NCBI RefSeq assembly: GCF_011043525.1 | Contig: NZ_JAAKGO010000003.1 | Location: forward strand, 372,001-436,000 | Reading direction: 5' to 3' | Length of the DNA: 64,000 bases | Origin: Sphingobacterium sp. SGG-5 | GTDB taxonomy: Bacteria > Bacteroidota > Bacteroidia > Sphingobacteriales > Sphingobacteriaceae | In this document: in pieces, positions 9,717-18,585 of the stretch | How the letters are laid out: each line of letters begins with the position of its first letter | Numbering within the stretch: the stretch's first letter is position 1 | The notes under the pieces: model-generated | Seen by the model: the letters and a program-made list of their open reading frames with translations, nothing else | Told to the model about the DNA's origin: nothing | Database searches by the model: none | Program-made: the position numbers and the translations under genes

Positions 9717-9792
9717 GGGTTAGGCGTTTTAGTCAAACGGCTTAGGCCATTTGGTCGATTCGCCTAAGCGATTTTAAAAATGGCTTAGGCGA
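9717..9792 (+). repeat. Four-copy phased intergenic repeat (G-C/G-T-T-A-G-G-C core)
   Basis: The core TTAGGC occurs at 9720, 9742 and 9785, and once inverted (GCCTAA) at 9762. Spacings are 22, 20 and 23 bp, about two helical turns each. The last two form a perfect 10-bp inverted repeat: TCGCCTAAGC at 9760-9769 and GCTTAGGCGA at 9783-9792. Flanking T-runs and A-runs are also partly repeated. The array fills part of a 640-bp gene-free stretch between the symporter and sigma-factor genes. It may be a protein-binding array or an extragenic palindrome; no known element was recognised. Confidence 0.7.
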
Positions 9793-9915
9793 TTTTTAAA
9801 ACGACCGCGGTCACTTTTTGCTGCCAAAAAGGAAGACTTCGCAAATAAGGCTAAAAATAAGCTGCTGAGGACATTTTTTATTTTTATGGTGTCCAAGCAC
9901 CACCGAGTGTATGTT

Positions 9916-9946
9916 TTTGGTTAACTTTTGGTTAATGCTATGTTTG
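9916..9946 (+). promoter_or_regulatory. Bacteroidota-type promoter upstream of the sigma-factor gene
   Basis: TTTG at 9916-9919 and TATGTTTG at 9939-9946 are separated by 19 bp, which fits the TTTG-N19-TAnnTTTG consensus of the Bacteroidota primary sigma factor. Transcription would start near 9952 and run ~245 nt before the sigma-factor start at 10196. The leader contains a small AAACTT/AAGTTT hairpin at about 10108-10123 and no recognised riboswitch. Otherwise 9800-10195 holds nothing that I can identify. Confidence 0.6.
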
Positions 9947-10195
9947 TAAAATGGACGTAAGCTTTTACGTATAAAATCATGCACGCATAATTTTTTTAAA
10001 TTTCTTTTGGGAGTTTTTCCTATCCCAATCGACTACTAAGTGAAGGGGAGTTATAAGCCATTAAACCTTATGCGTTAGAAGAATTTTTAGAGTTGTGAGT
10101 GTGGATAAACTTTTTTAAGTTTGTTAGAGCCGTTGTAAACCATAGGGGTGAGGTCTGTGATAAGCCAGGTAATACATAAACGTTTGGTTTTTTAA

Positions 10196-10786
10196 ATGAT
10201 GGAGTCGCAATATGCTTTATATACGTTAGAAGAACTTTGGCGCCGTATACAGGACGACGACAATAGGGCATTTGACGAACTCTACGCCAGAACCTGGAAA
10301 GATCTTTATATCCAAACCTATAGTAAGCTGAAAATAGAAGATCTGGCTAAGGACATTGTACAGGATGTGTTTATCGACATATGGAATAAACGATCGATCC
10401 GCGAATTACAAAATGTAAAGGCCTATCTTATGCAGGCCGTAAAATTCAAAGTGCTGGATGAATTCCGTAAGGCACGCCATGAATTTGTGGAGATAGATAA
10501 GTTTGTAGAAGAAATAAAGGCCAGCGATCTGGCCGATACAAGGGTGACCGATAATGAGTTTTTTGATGCATTGCACGATTGGATCGACACCTTACCCCGC
10601 AAAAGAAAAGAAATATTCCACCTGAAATATGAAGAAGGGTTATCTAATAAGGAGATTTCAATGCGATTGAATATTTCACAAAAAACCGTTCAAAATCAAG
10701 TTCTTAACTCATCCTCTGAGCTGCATAGGCTTCTTCGCCGGGCTCTTTTTATTTATTTATTATTTCAGATTGTTTTCTATCTGTGA
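10196..10786 (+). CDS. FecI-like ECF RNA polymerase sigma factor
   Basis: At 196 residues it has the two ECF domains. Region 2 (~20-90) contains DLAKDIVQDVFIDIWNKR; region 4 (~120-180) contains LPRKRKEIFHLKYEEGLS followed by a helix-turn-helix with SNKEIS and ISQKTVQNQV. A hydrophobic C-terminal tail is common in Bacteroidota FecI-like factors. Such factors normally lie directly before a FecR gene and a SusC gene. Here those are 3.4 kb downstream, separated by an opposite-strand copper/osmC block, and the pairing is inferred. The last 27 nt overlap the 3' end of osmC tail to tail. Confidence 0.9.
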   Translation: MMESQYALYTLEELWRRIQDDDNRAFDELYARTWKDLYIQTYSKLKIEDLAKDIVQDVFIDIWNKRSIRELQNVKAYLMQAVKFKVLDEFRKARHEFVEIDKFVEEIKASDLADTRVTDNEFFDALHDWIDTLPRKRKEIFHLKYEEGLSNKEISMRLNISQKTVQNQVLNSSSELHRLLRRALFIYLLFQIVFYL

Positions 10787-11167
10787 ATTAATTTCTATCG
10801 GATTGCTCAACATTTTATGTACCGGACAAGCGTTAGCTATAGCCAATAATCGTTTTTTTTGAGCATCGTCCAGATTACCGATAAATTCCAGTCTTCTATT
10901 AATGACAGTTTTATTCTCTTTTGGTAAAAAATATAGATCTATTTCGATTTTTACCTCCTGCAGATCCCACTCTTTGCGGTCGGCATACATTCGGAGGGTC
11001 GCGCTGGTACAAGCTGCTAATGAGGATGCCATCAGTTCTTTGGGCGAAAAACCCAAATCTTTTCCACCCATTTCTATCGGTTCGTCTGCAATAACAAGAT
11101 TGCCGGTAGGAGAGGTTATCTCGATTTTATACTTTTCCTTTTTGATGATTGATGATATTTTTGCCAT
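10760..11167 (-). CDS. OsmC family protein
   Basis: The protein has 135 residues from the ATG at 11165-11167. Upstream codons in frame (to 11254) give a Lys/Phe-rich extension not seen in the family, so the shorter form is chosen. The pattern PKELMASSLAACTSATLRM carries the first peroxidatic Cys of OsmC/Ohr proteins, and NACPVHKML carries the second. These proteins reduce organic hydroperoxides in the cytoplasm with two redox cysteines. It lies 98 nt downstream of the multicopper oxidase on the same strand and may be a stress gene carried in the same block. Confidence 0.85.
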   Translation of the reverse strand: MAKISSIIKKEKYKIEITSPTGNLVIADEPIEMGGKDLGFSPKELMASSLAACTSATLRMYADRKEWDLQEVKIEIDLYFLPKENKTVINRRLEFIGNLDDAQKKRLLAIANACPVHKMLSNPIEINSQIENNLK

Positions 11168-11265
11168 AGCAAGTTTTATTAATGTAACTACCTTCCGTTT
11201 CCTAAAATTACAAAATATATTGATGTGGTCTCTTGCCTGATCAAAACCCTTCAAACAGAAAACGA

Positions 11266-13539
11266 TCAGTAATTCAAAGACAATCCCACGCCAAATCCCA
11301 TATCACTGTCGTAATGTGCTCGGATACCTATATTTTTATTGATGACGTATTTTAGTCCACCCATGTATTCCCGATCGGTATTCACCATAAACCCCGCACG
11401 TAATCGCTTGGAAACCGGAATGTCTTCACGTATCAGCGACAAACGAACAAGGCCATCGTGATACACTTCTGCCTGAGCATTCACCAGCATGGGCAAGGTA
11501 TACATAAACCCTAAACTTATCGCGGCTCTACTGTCTTTTTCATTCTTTTGTCCGAATAAATTAGTTTCATGTTCATCCATGCCCATTTTGCGGTAATGCC
11601 AGTCAAAACCGATAAACGGCATGAACCATTGCATTCTCCCGATGTATCTTCCCAAATGGGTTTCCACTTCATAGCCATGCATATCGTTATACCCCAAACG
11701 CCATTCGGTGCCTAAGCTCCAACGGGCATTCTGCAACATGGCTTTCCCATCATTACCATTGGTTGCAAAATCATTTTCAATCATAAAATGGGGCATATTG
11801 CTTTCCATTTGCAGCATTTTATAGGCCATTGCTTTATCAGGTAAATAGGGGTTCTGATAGTCGCCCACTGCAAAAACCCGGTTCATACCCGCCATCATGT
11901 GGTAAAGGATATGGCAGTGAAAAAACCAATCGCCCTCTTCGTTTGCCAGAAATTCAATGGTGTCTGTTTCCATCGGCATAATATCCAACACATTTTTTAA
12001 TGGTGATTTTTCACCCTTGCCGTTGATTACCCTGAAATCAAAGCCATGTAAATGCATTGGATGCCGCATCATGGAATTGTTATATAGCGTGATACGTAAA
12101 ACTTCCCCTTTCTTGACGAATATCTTATCCGTTTCCGACATAACTTTATTGTCCATGCTCCACACATAACGATTCATATTCCCGGTAAGGGTAAATTTTA
12201 ATTCCTTCATAGGGGCTTCTTGGGGAAGTGACGTATTATAGGGCGATTCCAGCATAGCGTAGTTTAAGGTAACGATATCACCCATAGCATGGGCATCGTG
12301 CGAATTCGTGGTCGAACCGTGATCCATATTGTGGTGGCTGTGGTCCTGTTTTTCCTGATTTCCGTCACCGGTCATTTCTGGATACATCACCATGTTCATA
12401 TCCATTTGTTGCAGGCTCATACGCATCCCCATATCGTTCAGGTCGCCATTCATCTTCATCATATCGTTCATCATCTGCATGCCTTCAAAATATTTCAGCT
12501 TGGGAAGCGGTGAAATCAATTGTTTGATACCATGACCCACAAAATAGCTGGCAGACTGTGTGCGATCTTCGGTGGTGGTTAATAACTCATAGGAAACACC
12601 GTCATTGGGAATAGTTACCACAATATCGTAAGTTTCCGACACGGCAATAAGCAATCTGTCTACTTCCACAGGTTTCACATCATTCCCATCACTTGCCACA
12701 ACGGTCATTTTTCCGCCGGCATACCGAAGCCAGAAATAGGATGAAGCCCCACCGTTGGAAATTCGCAAACGAACCTTATCCCCGGCTTTTAACCTTTTTC
12801 CGTCAACAGCTTCCAAGACTGATGTATGAGCGCCGTTAATCAATATTTTATCATAATAAACATCACTGACATCCATGGCCAACATCCGCTTCCATTCATT
12901 GGTGAGCTTGGTTTTAAAGTGCCCTTCTTTAATGGCTTCTACATAAGATTGTGTTGCGTCTTTTTTGATGGCAGCCCAATCATTGGCATTGTGCAACATT
13001 CTGTTGATGTTGTCTGGATTCAGGTTCGTCCATTCGCTTATCATGAGCGGGACGGTAGGCAGGTCATCAATACCTTTTCTAAACGTTCCATCGTCGGTTC
13101 TTTTCTTCATAATGAAACTTCCATACATACCTATTTGCTCTTGCATACCCGAATGGCTATGATACCAATGTGTTCCGTGTTGGATAATCGGAAAACGGTA
13201 GGTATAGGTTGCACCCGGTTCAATAGGCTTTTGGGTTAGCCACGGTACGCCATCCTCTTTATTAGGCAGGAACACGCCGTGCCAATGCAACGAGGTGCTT
13301 TCTTTCAGTTGGTTATGCACCACAATTTCGGCGGTATCGCCTTGGGTGAAGGAAAGCGTAGGCATCGGTATCTGTCCGTTTACGGCGATGGCCCTTTTCT
13401 CTTTGCTCGCATAATTGACTATAGTGTCCTTTACATATAAATCGTATCGAACTACTTTTTGGGCAAATAAGGGGAAAGTTGCCAATAACAACAAGGCTAT
13501 CGGCAACAGTTTCTTCTGAAAAATGACGAGTATATCCAT
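11266..13539 (-). CDS. CopA-type multicopper oxidase fused to a CopB-like C-terminal domain
   Basis: The signal peptide (to ~26) is followed by cupredoxin domains with all copper-site motifs: LHWHG (84-88), WYHSHS (125-130), HPMHLHGFDF and HCHILYHMMAGM. The first three give type 2/3 ligands, and the last carries the type 1 Cys, His and Met. A Met- and His-rich stretch at ~355-425 (MNDMMKMNG, DHSHHNMDHG) is typical of CopA/PcoA. Residues ~600-757, after the oxidase, resemble the beta-barrel of CopB outer-membrane proteins (alternating strands ending in GVGLSLNY). The role is periplasmic oxidation and sequestration of Cu(I). It starts 2 nt after the HMA gene on the same strand. Confidence 0.85.
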   Translation of the reverse strand: MDILVIFQKKLLPIALLLLATFPLFAQKVVRYDLYVKDTIVNYASKEKRAIAVNGQIPMPTLSFTQGDTAEIVVHNQLKESTSLHWHGVFLPNKEDGVPWLTQKPIEPGATYTYRFPIIQHGTHWYHSHSGMQEQIGMYGSFIMKKRTDDGTFRKGIDDLPTVPLMISEWTNLNPDNINRMLHNANDWAAIKKDATQSYVEAIKEGHFKTKLTNEWKRMLAMDVSDVYYDKILINGAHTSVLEAVDGKRLKAGDKVRLRISNGGASSYFWLRYAGGKMTVVASDGNDVKPVEVDRLLIAVSETYDIVVTIPNDGVSYELLTTTEDRTQSASYFVGHGIKQLISPLPKLKYFEGMQMMNDMMKMNGDLNDMGMRMSLQQMDMNMVMYPEMTGDGNQEKQDHSHHNMDHGSTTNSHDAHAMGDIVTLNYAMLESPYNTSLPQEAPMKELKFTLTGNMNRYVWSMDNKVMSETDKIFVKKGEVLRITLYNNSMMRHPMHLHGFDFRVINGKGEKSPLKNVLDIMPMETDTIEFLANEEGDWFFHCHILYHMMAGMNRVFAVGDYQNPYLPDKAMAYKMLQMESNMPHFMIENDFATNGNDGKAMLQNARWSLGTEWRLGYNDMHGYEVETHLGRYIGRMQWFMPFIGFDWHYRKMGMDEHETNLFGQKNEKDSRAAISLGFMYTLPMLVNAQAEVYHDGLVRLSLIREDIPVSKRLRAGFMVNTDREYMGGLKYVINKNIGIRAHYDSDMGFGVGLSLNY

Positions 13540-13541
13540 TT

Positions 13542-13934
13542 TTAATTGATTTTCATATCCCTTTCCGGCTTTTCCTTTTTAGGAATGGGTTTCAATGCTC
13601 TTTCATATTGGCAGCATCCGGGGAGTTTTGCGTAAACATTATCCGGTGCTAAAAACTTTTCACTATCGTAACCCGCTAATGCAATGCGCTTTAGGATTTC
13701 ATTCACGTTGGTTTTCTTATTGTCATAGCTAAGCGTGGCCATTTTGGTGTCTTTGTTCCACTCTACAGTCACTGCATTTTTCACATTTCCCGCTTTCTCT
13801 ATTGTTTTTTTGCACATACCGCAATTGCCGTAAATTTTTATAGTTTCTGTTTTCGTGTTTTTGCTTTGTGCAAAGCTGTTTGCTGCTGATAGTAATACCG
13901 TGATTACCATTAATATTCTTGATATTGATTTCAT
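13542..13934 (-). CDS. Periplasmic heavy-metal-associated (HMA) domain protein
   Basis: A signal peptide (ends near SFAQS) precedes an HMA fold in which GNCGMCKKTIE gives the metal-binding CxxC. The short tail contains GCCQYER, which adds two Cys. HMA domains bind Cu(I) or similar ions, so a copper chaperone for the adjacent oxidase is the natural inference. It is the first gene of the opposite-strand block; the oxidase follows after 2 nt. A -7 element reading TAAATTTG on this strand lies at 13965-13972, but no good -33 element was found. Confidence 0.85.
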   Translation of the reverse strand: MKSISRILMVITVLLSAANSFAQSKNTKTETIKIYGNCGMCKKTIEKAGNVKNAVTVEWNKDTKMATLSYDNKKTNVNEILKRIALAGYDSEKFLAPDNVYAKLPGCCQYERALKPIPKKEKPERDMKIN

Positions 13935-13964
13935 CTGTTTATTTTTTGTTTTTCTTTAATACTA

Positions 13965-13972
13965 CAAATTTA
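13965..13972 (-). promoter_or_regulatory. Possible -7 element for the HMA/multicopper oxidase operon
   Basis: On the reverse strand the bases read TAAATTTG, an exact match to TAnnTTTG, about 30 nt upstream of the HMA start. No TTTG or TTG sits 19-21 bp further upstream, so the call is tentative. Confidence 0.35.
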
Positions 13973-14150
13973 GCTCCAATATCTTTTGCTATTGTTGTGT
14001 TATTTCTTGTTTGTTTTATAATATTTACGGGTATGCGTTCAAGGATTTGGTTAAGGTATTCGTGAGAGATCATGAAATTTTATTTTTTTTTGGGACTTAA
14101 CACGAGGCTGTACGACTTAGTAATAGAACACATTTATAAATCTGAAGTGT

Positions 14151-15293
14151 ATGTCTAATAGATTTCTAAAAAATAGATTTCGGTCTATTATCGATAAATA
14201 TCTGAAAGGAACATCTTCTGCCGAACAGCAGAATTTGGTGGACTACTTCTATGACTCCATTCCCGATGAAGATATTTCGGAGGTGAAACTCTCCGCGATC
14301 GAAAGAGATATGAAAGGCAGCATAGACCGAAGTATAAAAAAGGAGGACAGGCTAAAAAGACGGACGATGTATCTGAAAGTAGCATCCGCGGCTGTTGTTC
14401 TGATCGTTTCCTCTTTCTATATCTATAATAACCTTAATCAGAAATCAAACGTAGTCCCCCTTGAGGACATGCAGAGCAGTACAACGGAAATTAATACAGC
14501 ACCGGAAACACCTGTTTTCGTATTGGAAGATGGACAAAGTTATACCTTATTAGACAGTGCATTCGAAAGACTGTCCTCTAAGCTGATCGATGGAGAGCGC
14601 GTATTTATACTCCCGGATGATCTTCCGATAACAGACGATAGCCGACAAAAATTAAGTCAGATCAAGAATCCGACGGATAAAGTATTTGCTTTCCGCTTGC
14701 AGGATGGCACGACAGCTTGGCTGAATCCGAATTCTACCTTAGATATTCTTCCTGAAACAGACGGAAAACGTCTGGTCCGCATTGAAGGGACAGTGTTGTT
14801 TGATGTACAAAAGATTAAAGAAGAACAGGGATACAAACCTTTTGTCGTGAAGACAGCCTTACAGACGATAGAAGTTTTAGGAACCAAGTTCATTGTCAAT
14901 TCGGTGAATACATTGGAGGATGTTTTGTTATTGGAAGGAAAGGTACGGCTGACACACAATAAATATAAGACCGCTGTTGTCCTGAAACCGAATCAAAAGG
15001 CGTCGTTGAAAGAAGCCGAGGCGAACATATTAGTAACGAAATCTACCGATAACTATAAAATAGAAGCCTGGCATAAGGGACTCTTCCATTTTGAAAACGA
15101 AAAGATGGCAGACGTCATGGCCGAAATATCCCAGTGGTACGGGCAGACCGTTACGGTCGACCCGGCTATCAAAGATATACCTATTACCGGTATGATCAGT
15201 AGGTACAAACGTATCGAGGAAGTGTTAGAGCTCATCGAGCTAACCAATAACGTAAAATATCATAGGGAGGAAGGGAAGATATATGTGGAATAA
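14151..15293 (+). CDS. FecR family anti-sigma factor
   Basis: This is a 380-residue inner-membrane regulator. A cytoplasmic sigma-binding part (1-72) is followed by one transmembrane helix (~74-93), a FecR domain (~170-270, with the LPDG/LNP-like GTTAWLNPNSTL and EGTVLFDV pattern), and a C-terminal DUF4974-like domain (~305-379). In this family the periplasmic part senses the STN domain of a SusC/TonB receptor and controls a FecI-type sigma factor. The SusC gene follows 42 nt downstream and does have an STN domain. The matching sigma gene is inferred to be 10196-10786, on the other side of the copper block. Confidence 0.9.
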   Translation: MSNRFLKNRFRSIIDKYLKGTSSAEQQNLVDYFYDSIPDEDISEVKLSAIERDMKGSIDRSIKKEDRLKRRTMYLKVASAAVVLIVSSFYIYNNLNQKSNVVPLEDMQSSTTEINTAPETPVFVLEDGQSYTLLDSAFERLSSKLIDGERVFILPDDLPITDDSRQKLSQIKNPTDKVFAFRLQDGTTAWLNPNSTLDILPETDGKRLVRIEGTVLFDVQKIKEEQGYKPFVVKTALQTIEVLGTKFIVNSVNTLEDVLLLEGKVRLTHNKYKTAVVLKPNQKASLKEAEANILVTKSTDNYKIEAWHKGLFHFENEKMADVMAEISQWYGQTVTVDPAIKDIPITGMISRYKRIEEVLELIELTNNVKYHREEGKIYVE

Positions 15294-15335
15294 AACAGTA
15301 ACCATCATAAACAAAACGATCTAAAACGTAGTCAA

Positions 15336-18300
15336 ATGCGAAAAGTACAATGCATAGGAACAGCTCTATCGGGAGCTGTAGGGAGAGTTTTTTGCCTCTC
15401 ACTGCTGACATTTCTGCTTCATCTTCAGACGGTGTCAGCTCATCAACAAGTTATTTCAATATCATTTAATAACTTGACGATCAAGGAGGTATTCAAAGAG
15501 TTAAATCAGCGGACGGGACTTAAGTTTATCTACTCTCCGCTTGATCTGAACGACAGCAAAAAGGTGACCGGTACGTTTAAGAATGTGCCTTTGGAAAAGG
15601 TGATGGAGCGCGTCTTAGCCGACTTGAAGGTATCGTATACCATCCGTGATAATACCGTTATCATCAAAAAAGCACAACAGGAGCGGATTTTACAGGGGCG
15701 CGTCGTTGACGATAAGTCCATGCCCATCCAAGCCGTCGTTGTAAAAACAAACGCCTCCAATCAGACGGTAGCGACTGATGCAAACGGAAATTTTTCCATT
15801 CCGATTGATAATGGAGATACGGAGCTTGTATTCAGTATGTTGGGGTTTGGTAAGGAAACGGTAAAAATAGGTGTGAATACGGAATATACGGTACAGCTGA
15901 TACCGTCTGTTGAATCGCTGAATGAAATTGTGGTAGTCGGTTATGGCGTGCAAAAGCGTAGCGATATCACAGGAGCCATATCGTCGGTAACCACGGAGCA
16001 GATTAATAAGATGCCCACGACCAGTATTAATGAGATGTTGCGAGGAGCCGCACCGGGTGTGCAGGTGACGATGGGAAGTGCAGCGCCTGGTGGCAGTTCG
16101 AATATCTTGATCCGGGGCCGCAGGTCGCTCTCGGCGGGGAACGATCCATTGTATGTAGTCGATGGGGTGCCCATGGCCAGTATAGATGACATCAATGCGA
16201 ACGAAGTGGCGTCTATTGAGATCTTGAAAGATGCCTCGGCGCAGTCCATTTATGGAGCACGGGCAGCCAACGGTGTCATATTAGTGACGACGAAAAGAGG
16301 AATTTCGGGGGAAACGAAAGTAAGCGTCAACTCGTATGGTGGCGTGCAGAACCTCTATCGTAACTTTGAATTTTACGATGGGGAGCAATGGGCAGCTTAT
16401 CGAAAAGAGGCTTTCTACAATGCATATGGTTATTATAATGAAAGTGAGGCTTTTCGGGGCCTTATGCAGAAGGTATACCATTCCAAGGATTATGTGAATT
16501 GGGAAGATGTGATGCTTAGCCCTTCTTGGCAGAATAAAAACGATGTACTCATTCAATCGGGAAATGAAAAGACAAAGTATGCCCTGTCTTTAGGACATTT
16601 CTACCAAGATGGTATAGTCCCCTCATCGGATTTTAAACGATTCACCGGAAGATTGAACATAGACCAGAAACTGTCTGAAAAAATTACGTTGGGTTCGAAT
16701 ATCGCCTATACAAAGTCGTTTCGGACGATTGCCGACGGGACGTTTAGTTCATTTATTACCATGCCGCCGCTGGCGGAGGTATATAAGGATGACGGTTCGT
16801 TGCGGGAGGATGTCACCGAGGCCGGTGAGTCACACTATAACCCGTTATGGAACAATAGCAATGCAAAAAACGATAATATCACAGACCGGCTGAACTTCAA
16901 CTTTTTTGCCGATTGGAAGATAATAAACGGACTGTCCTATCGATTAAATACGAGTTTGAATACAAGGAAAGTGCAGGAAAACTCGTACTTGGGAATCAAC
17001 CATTTCACTGGTCGAGACAATGGAGGGAGGGCTACTTTGGGAGAGAGTACGTATACCGATTATTTGGTGGAGAATATCTTGAATTATACCAAAGATTTTG
17101 GCGTACACCATATTGATGGAACGGCTATGGCGAGTTTAAACGGTATTCAATGGAAACGTATCGCAAATACCGGATTTGGATTTCCAAACGATGACCTGTA
17201 TTATCATGCTATTGCTTCAGCGGATGAGTACGCCATTCCGGTATATGAATTTTCCGATCGGAAATTGTTGTCGTATTTGATGCGGGCACGCTACAACTAC
17301 GACAGCCGCTACTTGCTTACGGCAGCGATACGTGTCGATGGTTCTTCGGTTTTCGGTGCGAATAATAAGTACGGTTATTTCCCGTCGGTAGCTTTTGCAT
17401 GGCGTGCAAAACAAGAGGCGTTTCTGAAAGATGTCGGTTTTCTATCGGATCTGAAACTGCGATTGAGCTATGGTCAGGTGGGAAACCAGGCAATCAGTCC
17501 GTATACGACATTGGGTCTGGCGACCAGATATCTGACCGAATTTGGCGAAGAAAGTGCCATCGGCTATCTGCCGAATACAGAATTGACTAATCCGAACCTC
17601 AAATGGGAAACGTCAACTTCGACAAACATTGGTTTGGATTACGGCTTTTTCAAGGGCCGGGTTACCGGAGCATTGGAACTATACGATACGCAGACGACTG
17701 ATCTTTTGGTCGAGCGCTCATTACCTACAACCTCCGGGTATGTCTCCCAGTTGATTAATCTGGGTCATGTGCAAAATCGGGGTGTCGAGCTTGCAATTAA
17801 TACGATTGCAATTGATAGAAATGAGTTTACCTGGAATGTAGGGGTAAACTTTACGGCAAACAGGAACAAAGTCAAAAAAATCGATGGTAAATTGGATGAA
17901 GAAGGAAATCCAGCGAACGACTTGAACAACAACTGGTTTATCGGCGAGTCAATGAATGTGTATTATGATTATCATTTCGATGGCATCTGGCAGTTGGACG
18001 ATGATATTGCTAATTCGCATATGCCTGCAGCTACGCCCGGTAGTATCCGCGTGCGGGACATCAGTGGGGATAATGTCATCTCGGTAGACGACCGGGAAAT
18101 CATTCATAGAGACCCAAAGTTCATCACTTCTTTTATTACGAGTTTTGATTACAAAAATTTTAACCTTTCTCTAGATGTCTATTATTTAGCGGGAGGATAT
18201 CTGTATAATTCTTATCTCACGTCATTTGGTAATGGTGGAGATTTGACAGGGAAAAGAAATGGGCTGCGTCGAAATTATTGGACGACTAATAATCCGTCCA

Positions 18301-18575
18301 ATGAGGCACCAGCACCAAATTTTATACAGCCACCTGCGTATTTGAGTTCATTAGGCTATGAAAAGGCAGACTATGTCCGGTTGCGGAATATATCGTTAGG
18401 TTATACGTTTCCGGCAAACGCCGTGAAGGGGATCGGTGTGGAGAAGCTACGCTTGTTTACCACCATGAGTAATGTGTGGACATGGACGGAAGTACAGGGG
18501 TACGGGCCCGAACAAAATCCAGGTGCTTATCCTGAGCCTAGAACATGGTTATTCGGATTAAATTTTTCATTTTAA
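15336..18575 (+). CDS. SusC/RagA-type TonB-dependent outer-membrane receptor with STN domain
   Basis: The protein has 1079 residues. A signal peptide to ~35 is followed by an STN signalling domain (~38-105), a carboxypeptidase-regulatory-like domain (~112-190), a plug domain starting at the NEIVVVGYG motif, and the beta-barrel, ending in a terminal Phe (GLNFSF). SusC proteins import oligosaccharides across the outer membrane using TonB energy. The STN domain shows regulation through FecR and an ECF sigma factor, whose FecR gene is directly upstream. The SusD gene starts 10 nt downstream. Confidence 0.95.
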   Translation: MRKVQCIGTALSGAVGRVFCLSLLTFLLHLQTVSAHQQVISISFNNLTIKEVFKELNQRTGLKFIYSPLDLNDSKKVTGTFKNVPLEKVMERVLADLKVSYTIRDNTVIIKKAQQERILQGRVVDDKSMPIQAVVVKTNASNQTVATDANGNFSIPIDNGDTELVFSMLGFGKETVKIGVNTEYTVQLIPSVESLNEIVVVGYGVQKRSDITGAISSVTTEQINKMPTTSINEMLRGAAPGVQVTMGSAAPGGSSNILIRGRRSLSAGNDPLYVVDGVPMASIDDINANEVASIEILKDASAQSIYGARAANGVILVTTKRGISGETKVSVNSYGGVQNLYRNFEFYDGEQWAAYRKEAFYNAYGYYNESEAFRGLMQKVYHSKDYVNWEDVMLSPSWQNKNDVLIQSGNEKTKYALSLGHFYQDGIVPSSDFKRFTGRLNIDQKLSEKITLGSNIAYTKSFRTIADGTFSSFITMPPLAEVYKDDGSLREDVTEAGESHYNPLWNNSNAKNDNITDRLNFNFFADWKIINGLSYRLNTSLNTRKVQENSYLGINHFTGRDNGGRATLGESTYTDYLVENILNYTKDFGVHHIDGTAMASLNGIQWKRIANTGFGFPNDDLYYHAIASADEYAIPVYEFSDRKLLSYLMRARYNYDSRYLLTAAIRVDGSSVFGANNKYGYFPSVAFAWRAKQEAFLKDVGFLSDLKLRLSYGQVGNQAISPYTTLGLATRYLTEFGEESAIGYLPNTELTNPNLKWETSTSTNIGLDYGFFKGRVTGALELYDTQTTDLLVERSLPTTSGYVSQLINLGHVQNRGVELAINTIAIDRNEFTWNVGVNFTANRNKVKKIDGKLDEEGNPANDLNNNWFIGESMNVYYDYHFDGIWQLDDDIANSHMPAATPGSIRVRDISGDNVISVDDREIIHRDPKFITSFITSFDYKNFNLSLDVYYLAGGYLYNSYLTSFGNGGDLTGKRNGLRRNYWTTNNPSNEAPAPNFIQPPAYLSSLGYEKADYVRLRNISLGYTFPANAVKGIGVEKLRLFTTMSNVWTWTEVQGYGPEQNPGAYPEPRTWLFGLNFSF

Positions 18576-18585
18576 TAGACGAACA

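Noticed and set aside
10760-13934. Copper/osmC block as a transposon
   Set aside because: No transposase, integrase, terminal inverted repeats or target-site duplication could be found at its edges, so only an insertion of unknown mechanism is proposed.
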